DNA from: Natronobacterium haloterrestre
GTDB taxonomy: Archaea > Halobacteriota > Halobacteria > Halobacteriales > Natrialbaceae
Assembly (NCBI RefSeq): GCF_900112205.1
Contig: NZ_FOKW01000001.1
Coordinates: 310,001-374,000, forward strand
DNA: 64,000 nt
Direction: 5' to 3'
Shown: positions 35,567 through 43,864 of the stretch, piece after piece
Position numbering within the stretch: the stretch's first letter is position 1
Layout of the letters: the number at the start of each line of letters is the position of its first letter
The notes under the pieces: generated by a model
The model's input: only the letters and a program-made list of their open reading frames with translations
Told to the model about the DNA's origin: nothing
Database searches by the model: none
Made by a program: the position numbers and the translations under genes

Positions 35567-36634
35567 GTGGACGGGACGGACGCGTACGACGCCGAGTTCG
35601 GCTTCGAACTGCGGACCTGCAGGTGGGCCGAGCGCGAGTGGCCGCCCGGGTCCAGCGACGACACTCCGGTGATCGTCGCCCGCCAACTGGGTACCGAGCG
35701 GCGGCGCTGGGACACCATCGTCCTCGAGTGCGACCCCGACGCCCTCCGGAAGCGCGCCAGGTTCGGCCGGAAGCGCCTCGATAGCGATCTCCTCCACGTC
35801 GTCCGGAACGCGCCGGCGGAGTGGACCTACTACCGCGATGCCCTCCCCCACCCCGGCTACCCGTGGCGGTACGTCCGCGAAGCGATCCACCGCGCGGACG
35901 ACCGGGGCATCCTCGAGACCCGCAAGGACGGGAACCGCATCCAGGTCCGGCGGAAGTGGCCCTATCCCGACTGGTGCGAGCGGATCGTCGCCGTCGAGAA
36001 CAAACCCGACCTCGATCGGTCGGCAGCCCGGCGACTCCGGCCGCAACTCGAGTTCGACGTGGCGATTGCGCTGGCCGACGAGGTCTGGGTCGCGACCCGA
36101 CGGACGGGCGAACGGGTCGAGCCGATCCTGCTCGAGGACCTGCCGGTCGAGGCGGGCGTCCTCGCGTTCGACCCCGATACGCTGTCGGCCGACGTGGCCT
36201 GGCACCCCCGAACGCTGGCGGTCGCGGAGCCCGGAACGCGGATCCTCGAGCGGCCGGATTCCGCCGGCGGGCGGGACGGGTCAGCGGCCCGGTTCGAGTA
36301 CGCCGACCTCGAGTGGAAGCACGAGCGGCGACTCGCGATCGCCGAACGGGCCTACGAGCGGGGCTGGCGCTCGTTCGTCGACACGATGCGGCCGGACTGC
36401 CGACAGTTCCGGCTTCGGGAGGTCGACGGCCAGTTGCTCCCCTACTGCGACGCGAAAGACCGGCAGCCGACCGCCGCCGAGTGTTCGGGTTCCTGTTCGT
36501 CCTACGAACCGGAGCCGCCCGCGTGGCGCACGAAGGGGTGGCCGATCGAGGGGGGTCCCGGAAAACGGTTCAAAGCGTTGCTCGCGGATCGCCGTCGGCG
36601 ACGGCGGCCCGGACTCGAGTCGCCCGGAGAGTGA
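35567..36634 (+). CDS. Haloarchaeal conserved protein (DUF5787-like)
   Basis: The 355-residue protein has no catalytic motif I recognise. It starts at GTG 35567 (MDGTDAYDAEFGFELRTCRWAERE). Features include ERRRWDTIVLECDPDALRKRARFG, VENKPDLDRSAARRLRPQLEFDVAIALADEVWVAT, and a Cys cluster near the C-terminus (CRQF, PYCDAKDRQPTAAECSGSCSSY) that could bind metal. The VEN(K)PDL segment in a strand-rich context recalls nuclease folds, but that is speculation. I believe it belongs to a haloarchaeal DUF5787 family. It stands between a Nudix gene and a convergent GNAT gene. The 202-nt gap before it holds nothing evident. Confidence 0.75.
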   Translation: MDGTDAYDAEFGFELRTCRWAEREWPPGSSDDTPVIVARQLGTERRRWDTIVLECDPDALRKRARFGRKRLDSDLLHVVRNAPAEWTYYRDALPHPGYPWRYVREAIHRADDRGILETRKDGNRIQVRRKWPYPDWCERIVAVENKPDLDRSAARRLRPQLEFDVAIALADEVWVATRRTGERVEPILLEDLPVEAGVLAFDPDTLSADVAWHPRTLAVAEPGTRILERPDSAGGRDGSAARFEYADLEWKHERRLAIAERAYERGWRSFVDTMRPDCRQFRLREVDGQLLPYCDAKDRQPTAAECSGSCSSYEPEPPAWRTKGWPIEGGPGKRFKALLADRRRRRRPGLESPGE

Positions 36635-36684
36635 GGTGCCCGGAGCGCGCTCGGACGCGGAATCGGTACCGAGGTCCGACGGTC

Positions 36685-37287
36685 CTATTCGTCGGCTCTC
36701 GCTCGCCGAAACTCCTCCCGTGTCACGGTATACCGGTGGTGATCGGCGATCCTGTCGCCGATCGGCGTCCAGTTTCGCAGTCGGCCGTCGTACTGTCCGC
36801 CGGCGGACTCGACGAACTTCTCTATCGCCCGTTCGGATCGTTTGTTTCCGTCCTCGTAACCGATCGCCACGGTCTCGAGACCGAGCCGGTCGAACGCCAG
36901 TTCGGTCATGGCCGTCGCACAGTCGCCCGCGTACCCGTTCCCCCAGTAGGGCTTGCCAAGGATGAACCCGATCCGCCCCGTGTGTCGGTTCCACTCCGGA
37001 AACAACCCGGTGTATCCCGCGAGTTCGTCGTCCGCGTAGACGGCGTACTGGGCACTTTCGCGGTCGTCCCACTCGGCTTCCGCGTCCGTCAGCTGGTCGT
37101 GAACCTCCTTCACCGTCGCGTACGGCTCTTGCGGGACGTACTCGAACACGTCGGCGACGTCTTCGCGGGCCTCCCTGAAGAGGTCGTACAGCTCGGTGAC
37201 GTTCACGCGATCGCGACAGAACCGCTCGAGGACGAGCGAATCGGTCTCGAGTAATTCAGGAAACACACCGGTTTTGTATATCGACAT
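36685..37287 (-). CDS. GNAT N-acetyltransferase (RimJ/RimL-like)
   Basis: The 200-residue protein has the RimJ/RimL type of GNAT fold. It starts LETDSLVLERF, then FEYVPQEPYATVKEVHDQL, AGYTGLFPEWNRHTGRIGFILGKPYWGNGYAGDC (acetyl-CoA site) and LGLETVAIGYEDGNKRSERAIEKF. Such enzymes acetylate protein N-termini, antibiotics or small molecules; the substrate is unknown. The ATG at 37287 gives MSIYKTGVFPELLETD. It lies 94 nt downstream of the prolyl-tRNA synthetase-like gene on the same strand, so the two may be cotranscribed. Confidence 0.87.
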   Translation of the reverse strand: MSIYKTGVFPELLETDSLVLERFCRDRVNVTELYDLFREAREDVADVFEYVPQEPYATVKEVHDQLTDAEAEWDDRESAQYAVYADDELAGYTGLFPEWNRHTGRIGFILGKPYWGNGYAGDCATAMTELAFDRLGLETVAIGYEDGNKRSERAIEKFVESAGGQYDGRLRNWTPIGDRIADHHRYTVTREEFRRARADE

Positions 37288-37381
37288 GATATAAATAATT
37301 GAGTGCGGAGGGGGTCTGTGCCAGAACGAGCGAACGGACTCGAGGCCAACGACGCCCGACTGTGACCGCCAGTTCGGTCGG

Positions 37382-38671
37382 TTACCCGATGATTTCGGGT
37401 ACCTCCTCGAGGGACACGTACCGGGTCGTCCCGTCGCGGGCCTCGAGTTCGACCTCGCCGGTCTCCCGGTAGTGGTTCCCGAGGATCGCTTTCTCGGGGA
37501 TTCCGAGCAGGTCGCTCTCGGCGAACCGCTCGCCGATCGTCCGCTCGGGGTCGTCGAACAGGAGCGTCTCGGCCGTCCCGCAGCGCTCGTGGAGGCGATC
37601 GGCCGCCTCGCGCAGGTCCGCGTCGCCGTATTCGAGGGGGATCACGGCGAGGCGATAGGGTGCGATTTCGGGAGAGGCGACGTCCCCGTCCTCGAGCGCC
37701 GTGGACGAGTCGGGCCAGCGACAGCCGTTCTCGTCGGCGTACTGCTCGAGGAGGGCGTGCAGGAGCCGTTCGACGCCGATGCCGTAGCTCCCCATGAGGA
37801 CGTGGCGCTGCCCGCCGCCGGCGGTGTCGATCGTCAGTCCCATGGGTTCGGCGTAACGCCTGCCGAGCTGGAAGACGTGGCCGACTTCGATCCCCTCGCC
37901 GGCCGCGAGCCGGCCGCCGCACTCGGGGCAGTCGTCGCCGGCCGCGAGGTCGGCGCGGGGCGACTCGTCGGTCACGCCGAACCGACAGTCCGTCGCGGTA
38001 CAGCGCCGGACAGCGACCGTCCCCGAGCCGGTTTCGGTCATTGCGACGAACTCCTCGGAGTTCGTCCCGCCCATGACGCCGTCGTCCGCCGCCGCGACGA
38101 CGAACTCGAGACCGAGCGACTCGAAGATACGGACGTAGGTCTCCCGGACCCGGTCGTAGCACTCCCGGAGGGAGTCGTCGGTCGCGTGGAAGCTGTAGGC
38201 GTCTTTCATCGTGAACTCCTTCGTCCGCAGGAGGCCGTTGCGGGCGTGGTCGTCGCGGTGTTTCCGCTCGATCTGGTACACCAGCAGGGGCAGGTCGTCG
38301 TAGGAACGGACGACGCCGTCGACGAGGTGGACCGCGCCCTCCTCGTGGGAGGGAGCCAGACAGAGGCGCTTGCCGTCGCGGTTCTCGAGCGTGAACATCT
38401 CGCCCTCGAAGCTCTCCCAGCGACCGCTTCGCTGCCAGATGCCGGCGTCGTTCAGCGAGGGGAGGCTGATCCGTCGGCCGCCTGCGGCGTCCATCTCGCG
38501 CTCGAGCAGGGCGACGAGGTTCTCCCGGACGCGCTGGCCGGTGGGCGTGAAGCCGTAGCGCCCGCTGCCGAACTGTCGGACGAGGCCGGCCCGTGCCGTG
38601 AGCGCGACGGTCTCGTTTTCGTGGCCGTTGGTCTCCCGGCTGGTGAAAAGCAGGGACTGGCTACGCCGCAC
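37382..38671 (-). CDS. Bacterial-type prolyl-tRNA synthetase lacking the INS domain
   Basis: The protein (429 residues from the GTG at 38671, MRRSQSLLF) carries the class II ProRS features of the bacterial type. They are motif 1 around GRYGFTPTGQRVRENLVALL, motif 2 in YQIERKHRDDHARNGLLRTKEF with MKDAYSFH, and MGGTNSEEF. The CPECGG ... GIEVGHVFQLGRRYAEPMG segment and motif 3 GSYGIGVERL follow, then an anticodon-binding domain (RLAVIPLEYGD). The editing INS domain, normally about 180 residues between motifs 2 and 3, is missing, as in alphaproteobacterial enzymes. Archaea use a different ProRS type, so this is probably an acquired extra copy. A GTG three codons earlier is an alternative start. 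Confidence 0.85.
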   Translation of the reverse strand: MRRSQSLLFTSRETNGHENETVALTARAGLVRQFGSGRYGFTPTGQRVRENLVALLEREMDAAGGRRISLPSLNDAGIWQRSGRWESFEGEMFTLENRDGKRLCLAPSHEEGAVHLVDGVVRSYDDLPLLVYQIERKHRDDHARNGLLRTKEFTMKDAYSFHATDDSLRECYDRVRETYVRIFESLGLEFVVAAADDGVMGGTNSEEFVAMTETGSGTVAVRRCTATDCRFGVTDESPRADLAAGDDCPECGGRLAAGEGIEVGHVFQLGRRYAEPMGLTIDTAGGGQRHVLMGSYGIGVERLLHALLEQYADENGCRWPDSSTALEDGDVASPEIAPYRLAVIPLEYGDADLREAADRLHERCGTAETLLFDDPERTIGERFAESDLLGIPEKAILGNHYRETGEVELEARDGTTRYVSLEEVPEIIG

Positions 38672-39011
38672 TGCGATCACCCCCGTCGACGCGGCCGTCG
38701 GCGTCGAACCTTCCGTGTCCAGTCTCCTTGCGAGCGTGACGATCCGCGTCTACACCACCGTCGCCGTAACGTCGGCTACGACCCGTCACGGACAGCGTAC
38801 GAACGACGCGAAGAGAAGCAGTACGACTCTCGGTACTATCGCGGAACCCAGCCGCGGGCCACACCGGACCCGCGGTTGCCAGGTCGCGTTCGTCGGAACA
38901 TGCGACCGAAACGTCGGCGACCTAATATAAGTAAATGTTGAAGACTGTCGCCGAGGACAGATTTCTCGAAACTACAATAAGTGAAAAAACACGTCTTTGT
39001 TCGATACACGG
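38672..39011. other. 340-nt intergenic region without a recognisable gene
   Basis: It separates the divergent ProRS-like gene and the small membrane protein gene. The left two thirds hold G/C-rich sequence with no protein-like frame. The right end is AT-rich (AATATAAGTAAATG near 38932 and ACAATAAGTGAAAAAAC at 38974-38990). The second AT-rich stretch lies about 27 nt before the ATG at 39012 and is the likely promoter. Confidence 0.55.
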
Positions 39012-39458
39012 ATGGATCGAAACTGGCTCCACTTCGGCCTGCTCGTGGTCGGTCTCGCGGCGCTCTTGCTCGCGATCTTCGCTGGATTCACCGCCGTCGC
39101 ACACGAGGTCACCCACGAGCGCTCGGCCGCGGACCTCGAGTCGGTCTCGGATTCGGTCGACCGGTACGGCGTCGTCGAGTACGACGAGTTGACCGCCGAC
39201 GAGCGGCGGATGGTCGACGACCTGCGAGGCGAGCGCGACCGGTACGTCATCTCGGATGGTGACCAGCAGGCGACGAGGATCGGCGACGGCTACGTCGTCT
39301 CACAAGGGGACGAGTACCACGTGATCGAGCGCAACACGACAGTCAGGTGGACGAGCACGGGCGGACTCGCTGCGATCGCGCTGGCGGTCGTCGGCGTGGC
39401 GCTGGTCGTCGAGGCGATTCGCCGCCATCATTTCCCGAACCGCGGCCCCTTCGGGTGA
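39012..39458 (+). CDS. Small membrane protein with two transmembrane segments
   Basis: The 148-residue protein has an N-terminal membrane segment (about 6-32, HFGLLVVGLAALLLAIFAGF) and a polar loop of about 85 residues. A second membrane segment (about 112-132) precedes a basic tail (RRHHFPNRG). The loop is probably outside the cell, following the positive-inside rule. No family is recognised. The ATG at 39012 is preferred over a TTG five codons upstream because of the promoter position. It converges with the DUF5797-like gene (23-nt gap). Confidence 0.75.
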   Translation: MDRNWLHFGLLVVGLAALLLAIFAGFTAVAHEVTHERSAADLESVSDSVDRYGVVEYDELTADERRMVDDLRGERDRYVISDGDQQATRIGDGYVVSQGDEYHVIERNTTVRWTSTGGLAAIALAVVGVALVVEAIRRHHFPNRGPFG

Positions 39459-39481
39459 TCGATGTCTCCGCCGGACGCCGA

Positions 39482-39991
39482 TCACTGGGAAACGTCGACC
39501 TCGAGGTCCTCGCGCTCGACCGCCAGCCGGAACGTGGGGACGGTCCGGTACTCGACCTCGACGACGTCCTTGCGCCGGAGGCTCTGCAGTCCGGAGCGGA
39601 CGGCTTCGGCCTCGAGGTCGTCGCCGTAGTCGTAGGCGTCCCGCAAGGAATGCAGCACCGAGACGACGCTCTCGGAGCGTTCGTCCGGGCCCGCCAGCAC
39701 GTCGACGATCCGGGCCTGGAGCTCCGGGACGCGGATCCGAGACGGCGCGCCCTCGCTGTCGGGATCGCTCTCGATGCCGGGTTCGACGTCGACGAGGTCG
39801 GCGGCCTCGGCCGTCGCGCGGATCAGGCTGTTGTCGTCGCGAAAGTAGTAGTCGCCGAGTTCGTTCTCGAGGTACTGGTGGACCTCGCTGCCGCTTTCCA
39901 TCCCCCACCGGTCCTGGAGTTCGGAGTTTTTCGTCGGCTGTAGTTCCACCACGTCGGCGAGCCGCTCGGTGGCCTCGTCCGAAAGCGTCAT
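39482..39991 (-). CDS. Haloarchaeal winged-helix protein (DUF5797-like)
   Basis: The 169-residue protein begins MTLSDEATERLADVVELQPTKN and has a winged-helix region (ELQDRWGMESGSEVHQYLENELGDYYFRDDNSLIRAT). A second helical part follows (RIVDVLAGPDERSESVVSVLHSL). This pattern is conserved in haloarchaea, I believe as DUF5797. It probably binds DNA or RNA, with unknown role. The start at 39991 is fixed by the family-like N-terminus; the long in-frame extension upstream is not protein-like. It lies between a small membrane protein and an MFS transporter read in the same direction. Confidence 0.82.
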   Translation of the reverse strand: MTLSDEATERLADVVELQPTKNSELQDRWGMESGSEVHQYLENELGDYYFRDDNSLIRATAEAADLVDVEPGIESDPDSEGAPSRIRVPELQARIVDVLAGPDERSESVVSVLHSLRDAYDYGDDLEAEAVRSGLQSLRRKDVVEVEYRTVPTFRLAVEREDLEVDVSQ

Positions 39992-40091
39992 CGTCGAAGG
40001 GTATGGGGATCCGGTACTTTTGCGTTGCGTCCCATCGCTCGTTGCGGTCCGTTCTCCCGATCGCCCGACTCGCCGGCGGGGATCGAGACCG

Positions 40092-41384
40092 TCAGTCGCC
40101 GCCGACGACCGGCACCGGTGCCGTCGTCTCGAGCGTCTCCTCGACCTGGGTGTAGACGAGGATCGCGCCCAGCGTCGCGAGGGCGGTCCCGAAGACGAAC
40201 GGGACCGCGAAGCCGTACTGTACCAGCGCGCCCGACGACAGCGGTCCGAGGGCGATCCCGAACCCGAACGCCATGGTGAGCACGGAGAGTTTCGAGCCGG
40301 ACTCGCCCTTCCCGGCGAGGTCACCGGCGAGGGCCAGCGACGGCGCGAACACCATCGCGCCCGCGATCCCCTGGAGGAGTCGCGCGACGAACATCGTCTC
40401 GGAGGTCGTCACGAACCCCTGGACGAGGGTCGCGGGGATCAACAGCACCATCCCGCCGACGATGAACGGCCGTCGCCCGTAGTGGTCACAGGCGCGCCCG
40501 ATCGGCGTCTGCAGGAGGATCTGGGCGACGACGAACGCCGCGAACTGCAGGCCGAACCAGGTCGCGCCCTGCTCGAGGCGGGCGTTGATCTGGGGCTGGA
40601 TCGTCGCGAACAGCGCGATCGCGGTCGCCATGAACAGCGAGGCGACGCCGAGCGTGAAGATCGGATCGAGCAGGTTCGATCCCGACCGGTCGAAGACGTC
40701 GATCGAGAGGTCCGCGCCGGCGTTGGCCTCGGTCGACTCCGGATCCGTGATCAACGCCGTCACCATCAGATAGCTGACGGCGGCCGCGACGGTGGCGACG
40801 TAGAACGCGGCGTCGTAGCCGGTGATCGTCGTCCTGCCCAACGCGTAGGGGCCGAGGTTGACCACCGTCCCGGCGGCGACCGGGCCCGCCCCGAACCCGA
40901 TCAGCCGGAAGGTGTTGTAGACGCCCATGTTCCCGCCGCGTTCGTCCGTCGTCGCGAGTTCGTTGACCAGCGCGACCGACGCGGGGATGATGAAGGCGAC
41001 GCTGACGCCCTGCAGCCCCCGGATGACGACCAGTTCGACGTAGGACCGCGCGAAGACGTAGGTGAGGTTCGTGACGGCGAGCCCACCCAGTCCGATCAGG
41101 ATGAACAGCTTCCGGCGGCCGTAGCGATCCGAGAGCCGCCCCGTCAGCGGCTGGAAGGTGCTGTTGAGAAAACCGAACAGCGAGAGGATGATCCCGATGA
41201 TCATCGACTCCCCCAGGCCGAAGGTCGCGCCGCCGACGATATCGCTGCCGACGTACAGCGGGATGACGACGATCAAAAACGAGTTCCCGATTCCGTCGGC
41301 CATCCGCGCGAACGCGAGCGCGAGCACTCGCCGGTCGACGGCGAACGGCGCGAGGAGTTTCTCGAGGAGAGTCCGTACTGGCAC
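40092..41384 (-). CDS. MFS transporter
   Basis: The 430-residue protein has twelve predicted membrane segments and MFS signatures. The loop 2-3 motif appears as GRLSDRYGRRKLFILIGL (about 84-101), and a similar motif in the second half reads GRACDHYGRRPFIVGG. The presence of both copies suggests a drug/H+ antiporter-like exporter rather than a sugar transporter. The substrate is unknown. It is not closely linked to other transport genes; the DUF5797-like gene follows after 100 nt. Confidence 0.92.
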   Translation of the reverse strand: MPVRTLLEKLLAPFAVDRRVLALAFARMADGIGNSFLIVVIPLYVGSDIVGGATFGLGESMIIGIILSLFGFLNSTFQPLTGRLSDRYGRRKLFILIGLGGLAVTNLTYVFARSYVELVVIRGLQGVSVAFIIPASVALVNELATTDERGGNMGVYNTFRLIGFGAGPVAAGTVVNLGPYALGRTTITGYDAAFYVATVAAAVSYLMVTALITDPESTEANAGADLSIDVFDRSGSNLLDPIFTLGVASLFMATAIALFATIQPQINARLEQGATWFGLQFAAFVVAQILLQTPIGRACDHYGRRPFIVGGMVLLIPATLVQGFVTTSETMFVARLLQGIAGAMVFAPSLALAGDLAGKGESGSKLSVLTMAFGFGIALGPLSSGALVQYGFAVPFVFGTALATLGAILVYTQVEETLETTAPVPVVGGD

Positions 41385-41518
41385 TCGTCGTTACCCACGG
41401 TCGGCGACGCCGTTATAGTTTCGAATCGAAAGTACTTGCGAGCGGACTGTCGTCTCCGTCCGGACAGTCCGTCCGATCGCAAACGAGTTACAAGCCGTCC
41501 GACGTCGTAGCCGGGGGT

Positions 41519-41776
41519 ATGGGTCGCGAAGTGAAACTCGGCCGAGTGGAATCGACGCTCGAGGAACTCGACTACCCGGCGACGAGGGCGGAGGCCGCGG
41601 CGGAACTCGAGGACGTGACGGTCCTGCTGGCCGACGGGGAACGGAACCTCGGTTCGCTCGTCGAGGACGTCCAGAGCAACCGGTTCGAGTCGGCGGCGGA
41701 TCTCGAGGCAGAGTTGCACAACGCCCTGCCCCGAGAGGCGGTCGGCGAGCCGTACCAGTCGGAGGGCGAAGGCTAA
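41519..41776 (+). CDS. Small haloarchaeal protein (DUF5789-like)
   Basis: The 85-residue acidic protein begins MGREVKLGRVESTLEELDYPATRAEAAAELEDVTVLLADG, followed by NLGSLVEDVQSNRFESAADLEAELHNALP. This looks like the haloarchaeal family I know as DUF5789, related to small proteins with a helical DUF2795-type fold. Function is unknown. It starts at ATG 41519 with AT-rich sequence (GTTACAAG) about 30 nt upstream, and precedes the TFS gene in the same direction by 116 nt. Confidence 0.8.
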   Translation: MGREVKLGRVESTLEELDYPATRAEAAAELEDVTVLLADGERNLGSLVEDVQSNRFESAADLEAELHNALPREAVGEPYQSEGEG

Positions 41777-41892
41777 CCGGCCGGTCGGGTCGCCCGAAAC
41801 GAGGGTGCGTCGGCGACTCGAGAGGCCCTCGAGGGAGGGTGAGACGGTAAACGCGTTCCTTAAGTCGCTCGACCGACGTAGCCCGGACAACG

Positions 41893-42201
41893 ATGGAATT
41901 CTGCGACGAATGCGGTTCGATGATGAAAGCCGACGACGGGCTCTGGAAGTGCGGGAGTTGCGGCTACACGGAGCCGAAAGGCGACGCCGACGAGTATATC
42001 GTCACGGACAGCCAGGAAGCCAGCGAGATCATCGAGTCCTCCGGGGAGACCTCGCTGCCAGAAACCGACGCCCACTGTCCCGAGTGTGGTCACGACCGCG
42101 CGTACTGGTACATGAAACAGATCCGCGCGGCCGACGAGTCCGAGACCCGCTTCTTCATCTGCTCCGAGTGCGAGCACAAGTGGCGCGAGGACGACAACTA
42201 A
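41893..42201 (+). CDS. tfs: Transcription elongation factor S (TFS)
   Basis: TFS enters the RNA polymerase secondary channel and stimulates cleavage of backtracked RNA. The 102-residue protein has an N-terminal zinc ribbon (Cys4, Cys7, Cys20, Cys23) and a C-terminal TFIIS-type ribbon (Cys62, Cys65, Cys90, Cys93). The catalytic acidic pair Asp81-Glu82 lies in RAADESETRFF. Length is normal. A TATA-like CCTTAAGT at 41858-41865 lies about 30 nt before the ATG. Immediately after its stop codon begins a 78-nt inverted repeat. Confidence 0.95.
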   Translation: MEFCDECGSMMKADDGLWKCGSCGYTEPKGDADEYIVTDSQEASEIIESSGETSLPETDAHCPECGHDRAYWYMKQIRAADESETRFFICSECEHKWREDDN

Positions 42202-42279
42202 CGACCTTTTACGCTGCGGTCTGTCGCGCTGACGGCAGCGTTGCTGCCGTCCAGCGCGACGTCCCTCGGTAAAAGGTCG
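42202..42279. repeat. 78-nt inverted repeat (cruciform/long hairpin) directly after TFS
   Basis: The outer arms CGACCTTTTAC (42202-42212) and GTAAAAGGTCG (42269-42279) are perfect 11-nt inverted copies. Inside, GTCGCGCTG (42223-42231) pairs with CAGCGCGAC (42252-42260). ACGGCAGC (42232-42239) pairs with GCTGCCGT (42243-42250), leaving a three-base loop and one bulged C. The structure begins one base after the TFS stop codon. It could act in 3'-end formation or be the end of a decayed element. Confidence 0.75.
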
Positions 42280-42518
42280 ATCAAAAGCACTCCTCCCTCC
42301 GTTCCAGGCCCCAAGCGGCCCGCCACATCGGTCGTCGGCCCGCTCGCAGCCGATGGCTGCTCGCGGTCGGTTACGGGACGATGGCCTGCCCTTCCCCGGG
42401 TCGCGGACGCCTCGCAATGCTCGGGGTCCGCTCCCGGCCACGTCGCGAGGATCCGTACTGGCTTCCTACACCGCTGTCGGTACTCCTTTCGGGCGTCGAT
42501 AACGGAACGGAAGGAGAG
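42280..42518. repeat. Dispersed intergenic repeat, copy B
   Basis: About 42289-42410 matches the repeat at 31351-31530 in several blocks (TCCGTTCCAGGC, CCACATCGGTCGTCGGCC, GCTCGCGGTCGG, CTGCCCTTCCCCGGGTCGCG). The rest, up to the trmI stop, has no gene. It includes an inverted GCCGATGGC-like patch and lies between the convergent ends of tfs and trmI. Confidence 0.6.
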
Positions 42519-43325
42519 TTACTCGTTGCGAGCTATCGTCAGATACCCCGTGTGACCCACGGGTGCCGTCGACGGCCTCGAGCCGCGGTCGTCGAACTGC
42601 ATCTCGCGCTGGATCGTCTCGCGGGTGCGGACGTTCGCGAGATCGGCCTCTCGAGCGGCCTCGACGACCTCGCGGGTCGACTCGATGAAGGGGCTGTAGA
42701 CCGCGACGAAGCCGCCCTCGACCAGCAGGTCGGGTGCGTGGGCCACGACGTCGGCCGCGTCGCCCGTATCGAGCGTGAGGACGTCGAACGACGAGGGCTC
42801 AAGGGCCTCGAGTTCCTCGCGGAGGTCGCCGGTCCGGACGTCGACCTCGTCGGCGACGCCGCCCAGTTCCATGTTCTCGCGGGCGACGTCGGCGAACTCC
42901 GGATCCCGCTCGTAGGTGACGACTTCGGCCCCTGCACGGGCCATCGAGGCCGCGAGGACGCCCGTCCCGGTGCCGGCGTCGAGCACGCGGTCGCCCCGTG
43001 AAATCCCGGTCTCGCCGATCACCAGTCCGACGTCGCGGGGCACCATCGGCGCACCGGTGCGCTCGAAGTGGTGGAACAGGTCCGGGCCGCGCAGGCGTCG
43101 GACCTGGAACTCCTCGTCGAGGTGAGTCTCGAGCGTCTGGCCGGGTTCGACGTCTTCGGGGACCTCGAGGACGCCGAGGTCGGTGCCCATCTCCTCGCCG
43201 GGCTGGACGAGGAACTCGCGGTCGCCGCGGACGAGCAGGACGGGGTTGCGGTCGTCGCCGTGGTCGGTGCCGCAAGCGCCGTCGCTTTCGATATCCGTGT
43301 CCGTATCGGGCTCGTTTCCGGTCAC
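42519..43325 (-). CDS. trmI: tRNA (adenine-N1)-methyltransferase TrmI
   Basis: TrmI methylates N1 of adenine 57/58 in archaeal tRNA. The 268-residue protein has a TrmI-type N-terminal domain (about 26-80) and an S-adenosylmethionine-binding Rossmann fold. That fold contains VLDAGTGTGVLAASMARAGAEVVTYERD (about 114-141), VRTGDLRE and FDVLTLDTGDAADVV. The first 25 residues are acidic and unconserved. It is followed closely by no gene on its strand, but NAC lies 6 nt upstream of its start, so NAC and trmI are probably cotranscribed in that order. Confidence 0.92.
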   Translation of the reverse strand: MTGNEPDTDTDIESDGACGTDHGDDRNPVLLVRGDREFLVQPGEEMGTDLGVLEVPEDVEPGQTLETHLDEEFQVRRLRGPDLFHHFERTGAPMVPRDVGLVIGETGISRGDRVLDAGTGTGVLAASMARAGAEVVTYERDPEFADVARENMELGGVADEVDVRTGDLREELEALEPSSFDVLTLDTGDAADVVAHAPDLLVEGGFVAVYSPFIESTREVVEAAREADLANVRTRETIQREMQFDDRGSRPSTAPVGHTGYLTIARNE

Positions 43326-43330
43326 GTCGG

Positions 43331-43723
43331 CTACTCGAGGTCCTCGACGGCCGCGGCGAGGTCGCCGTCGTTGGCGTCCAGGGCCTCACGGGCCTCGTCC
43401 TCGCCCACGCCGGCGCGGGTGGCGACGAGATCGACGTCCTCGTCGGGGATGGCCGAGCCGTCGTCGTCGGTCCCGGCGTCGTCGGCGCTGCCGGCACTGC
43501 CGGCCTCGACCTCTTCGGGCGAGCCGATGATCTGGTAGGTCTCCTGGCCCCGGGCGTCCATCTTCGTAACCTCGGCGTCGTCGAAGACGAGGTCGTACTC
43601 GCCCGTGCGGATGATGACCTCTTCGGCGTCGATGTCCTCGACGTCGATCCCCATCTGTTCCATCATCTGTTCCATCTTGCGCGGATTGAGTCCGCCGCCG
43701 CCTCCTCCGAACATACCCGACAC
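43331..43723 (-). CDS. nac: Nascent polypeptide-associated complex protein (NAC)
   Basis: Archaeal NAC binds nascent chains at the ribosome exit. The 130-residue protein has a Gly-rich start and the NAC segment [36 protein letters not shown]. The strand [17 protein letters not shown] follows, then an acidic linker. A C-terminal UBA domain spans about 93-130 ([33 protein letters not shown]). It matches the family in length and order. The trmI gene begins 6 nt after its stop, so the two form an operon linking protein quality control with tRNA modification, a common archaeal neighbourhood. Confidence 0.95.
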   Translation of the reverse strand: MSGMFGGGGGGLNPRKMEQMMEQMGIDVEDIDAEEVIIRTGEYDLVFDDAEVTKMDARGQETYQIIGSPEEVEAGSAGSADDAGTDDDGSAIPDEDVDLVATRAGVGEDEAREALDANDGDLAAAVEDLE

Positions 43724-43864
43724 GTCGCCACCCGCGACCTTTTACTTTGTCGTTCCACCCGCAGCGAGCGGCCACCTGGACGTCGCCGTCGCTCGAGCAA
43801 CAGCGTCGAACGCATCGGTCCCCCGTTACTCTCCAAAATGGTTCGACGCCGGGGGAGGCCGTCG

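Noticed and set aside
38661-38864. A 67-codon frame upstream of the ProRS-like gene
   Set aside because: It is Arg/Gly/Asp-rich without motif or promoter, and it overlaps the synthetase start.
39969-41510. A 513-codon open frame on the top strand
   Set aside because: It lies antisense to the MFS transporter, whose membrane pattern and motifs are clear; the translation is a polar shadow.
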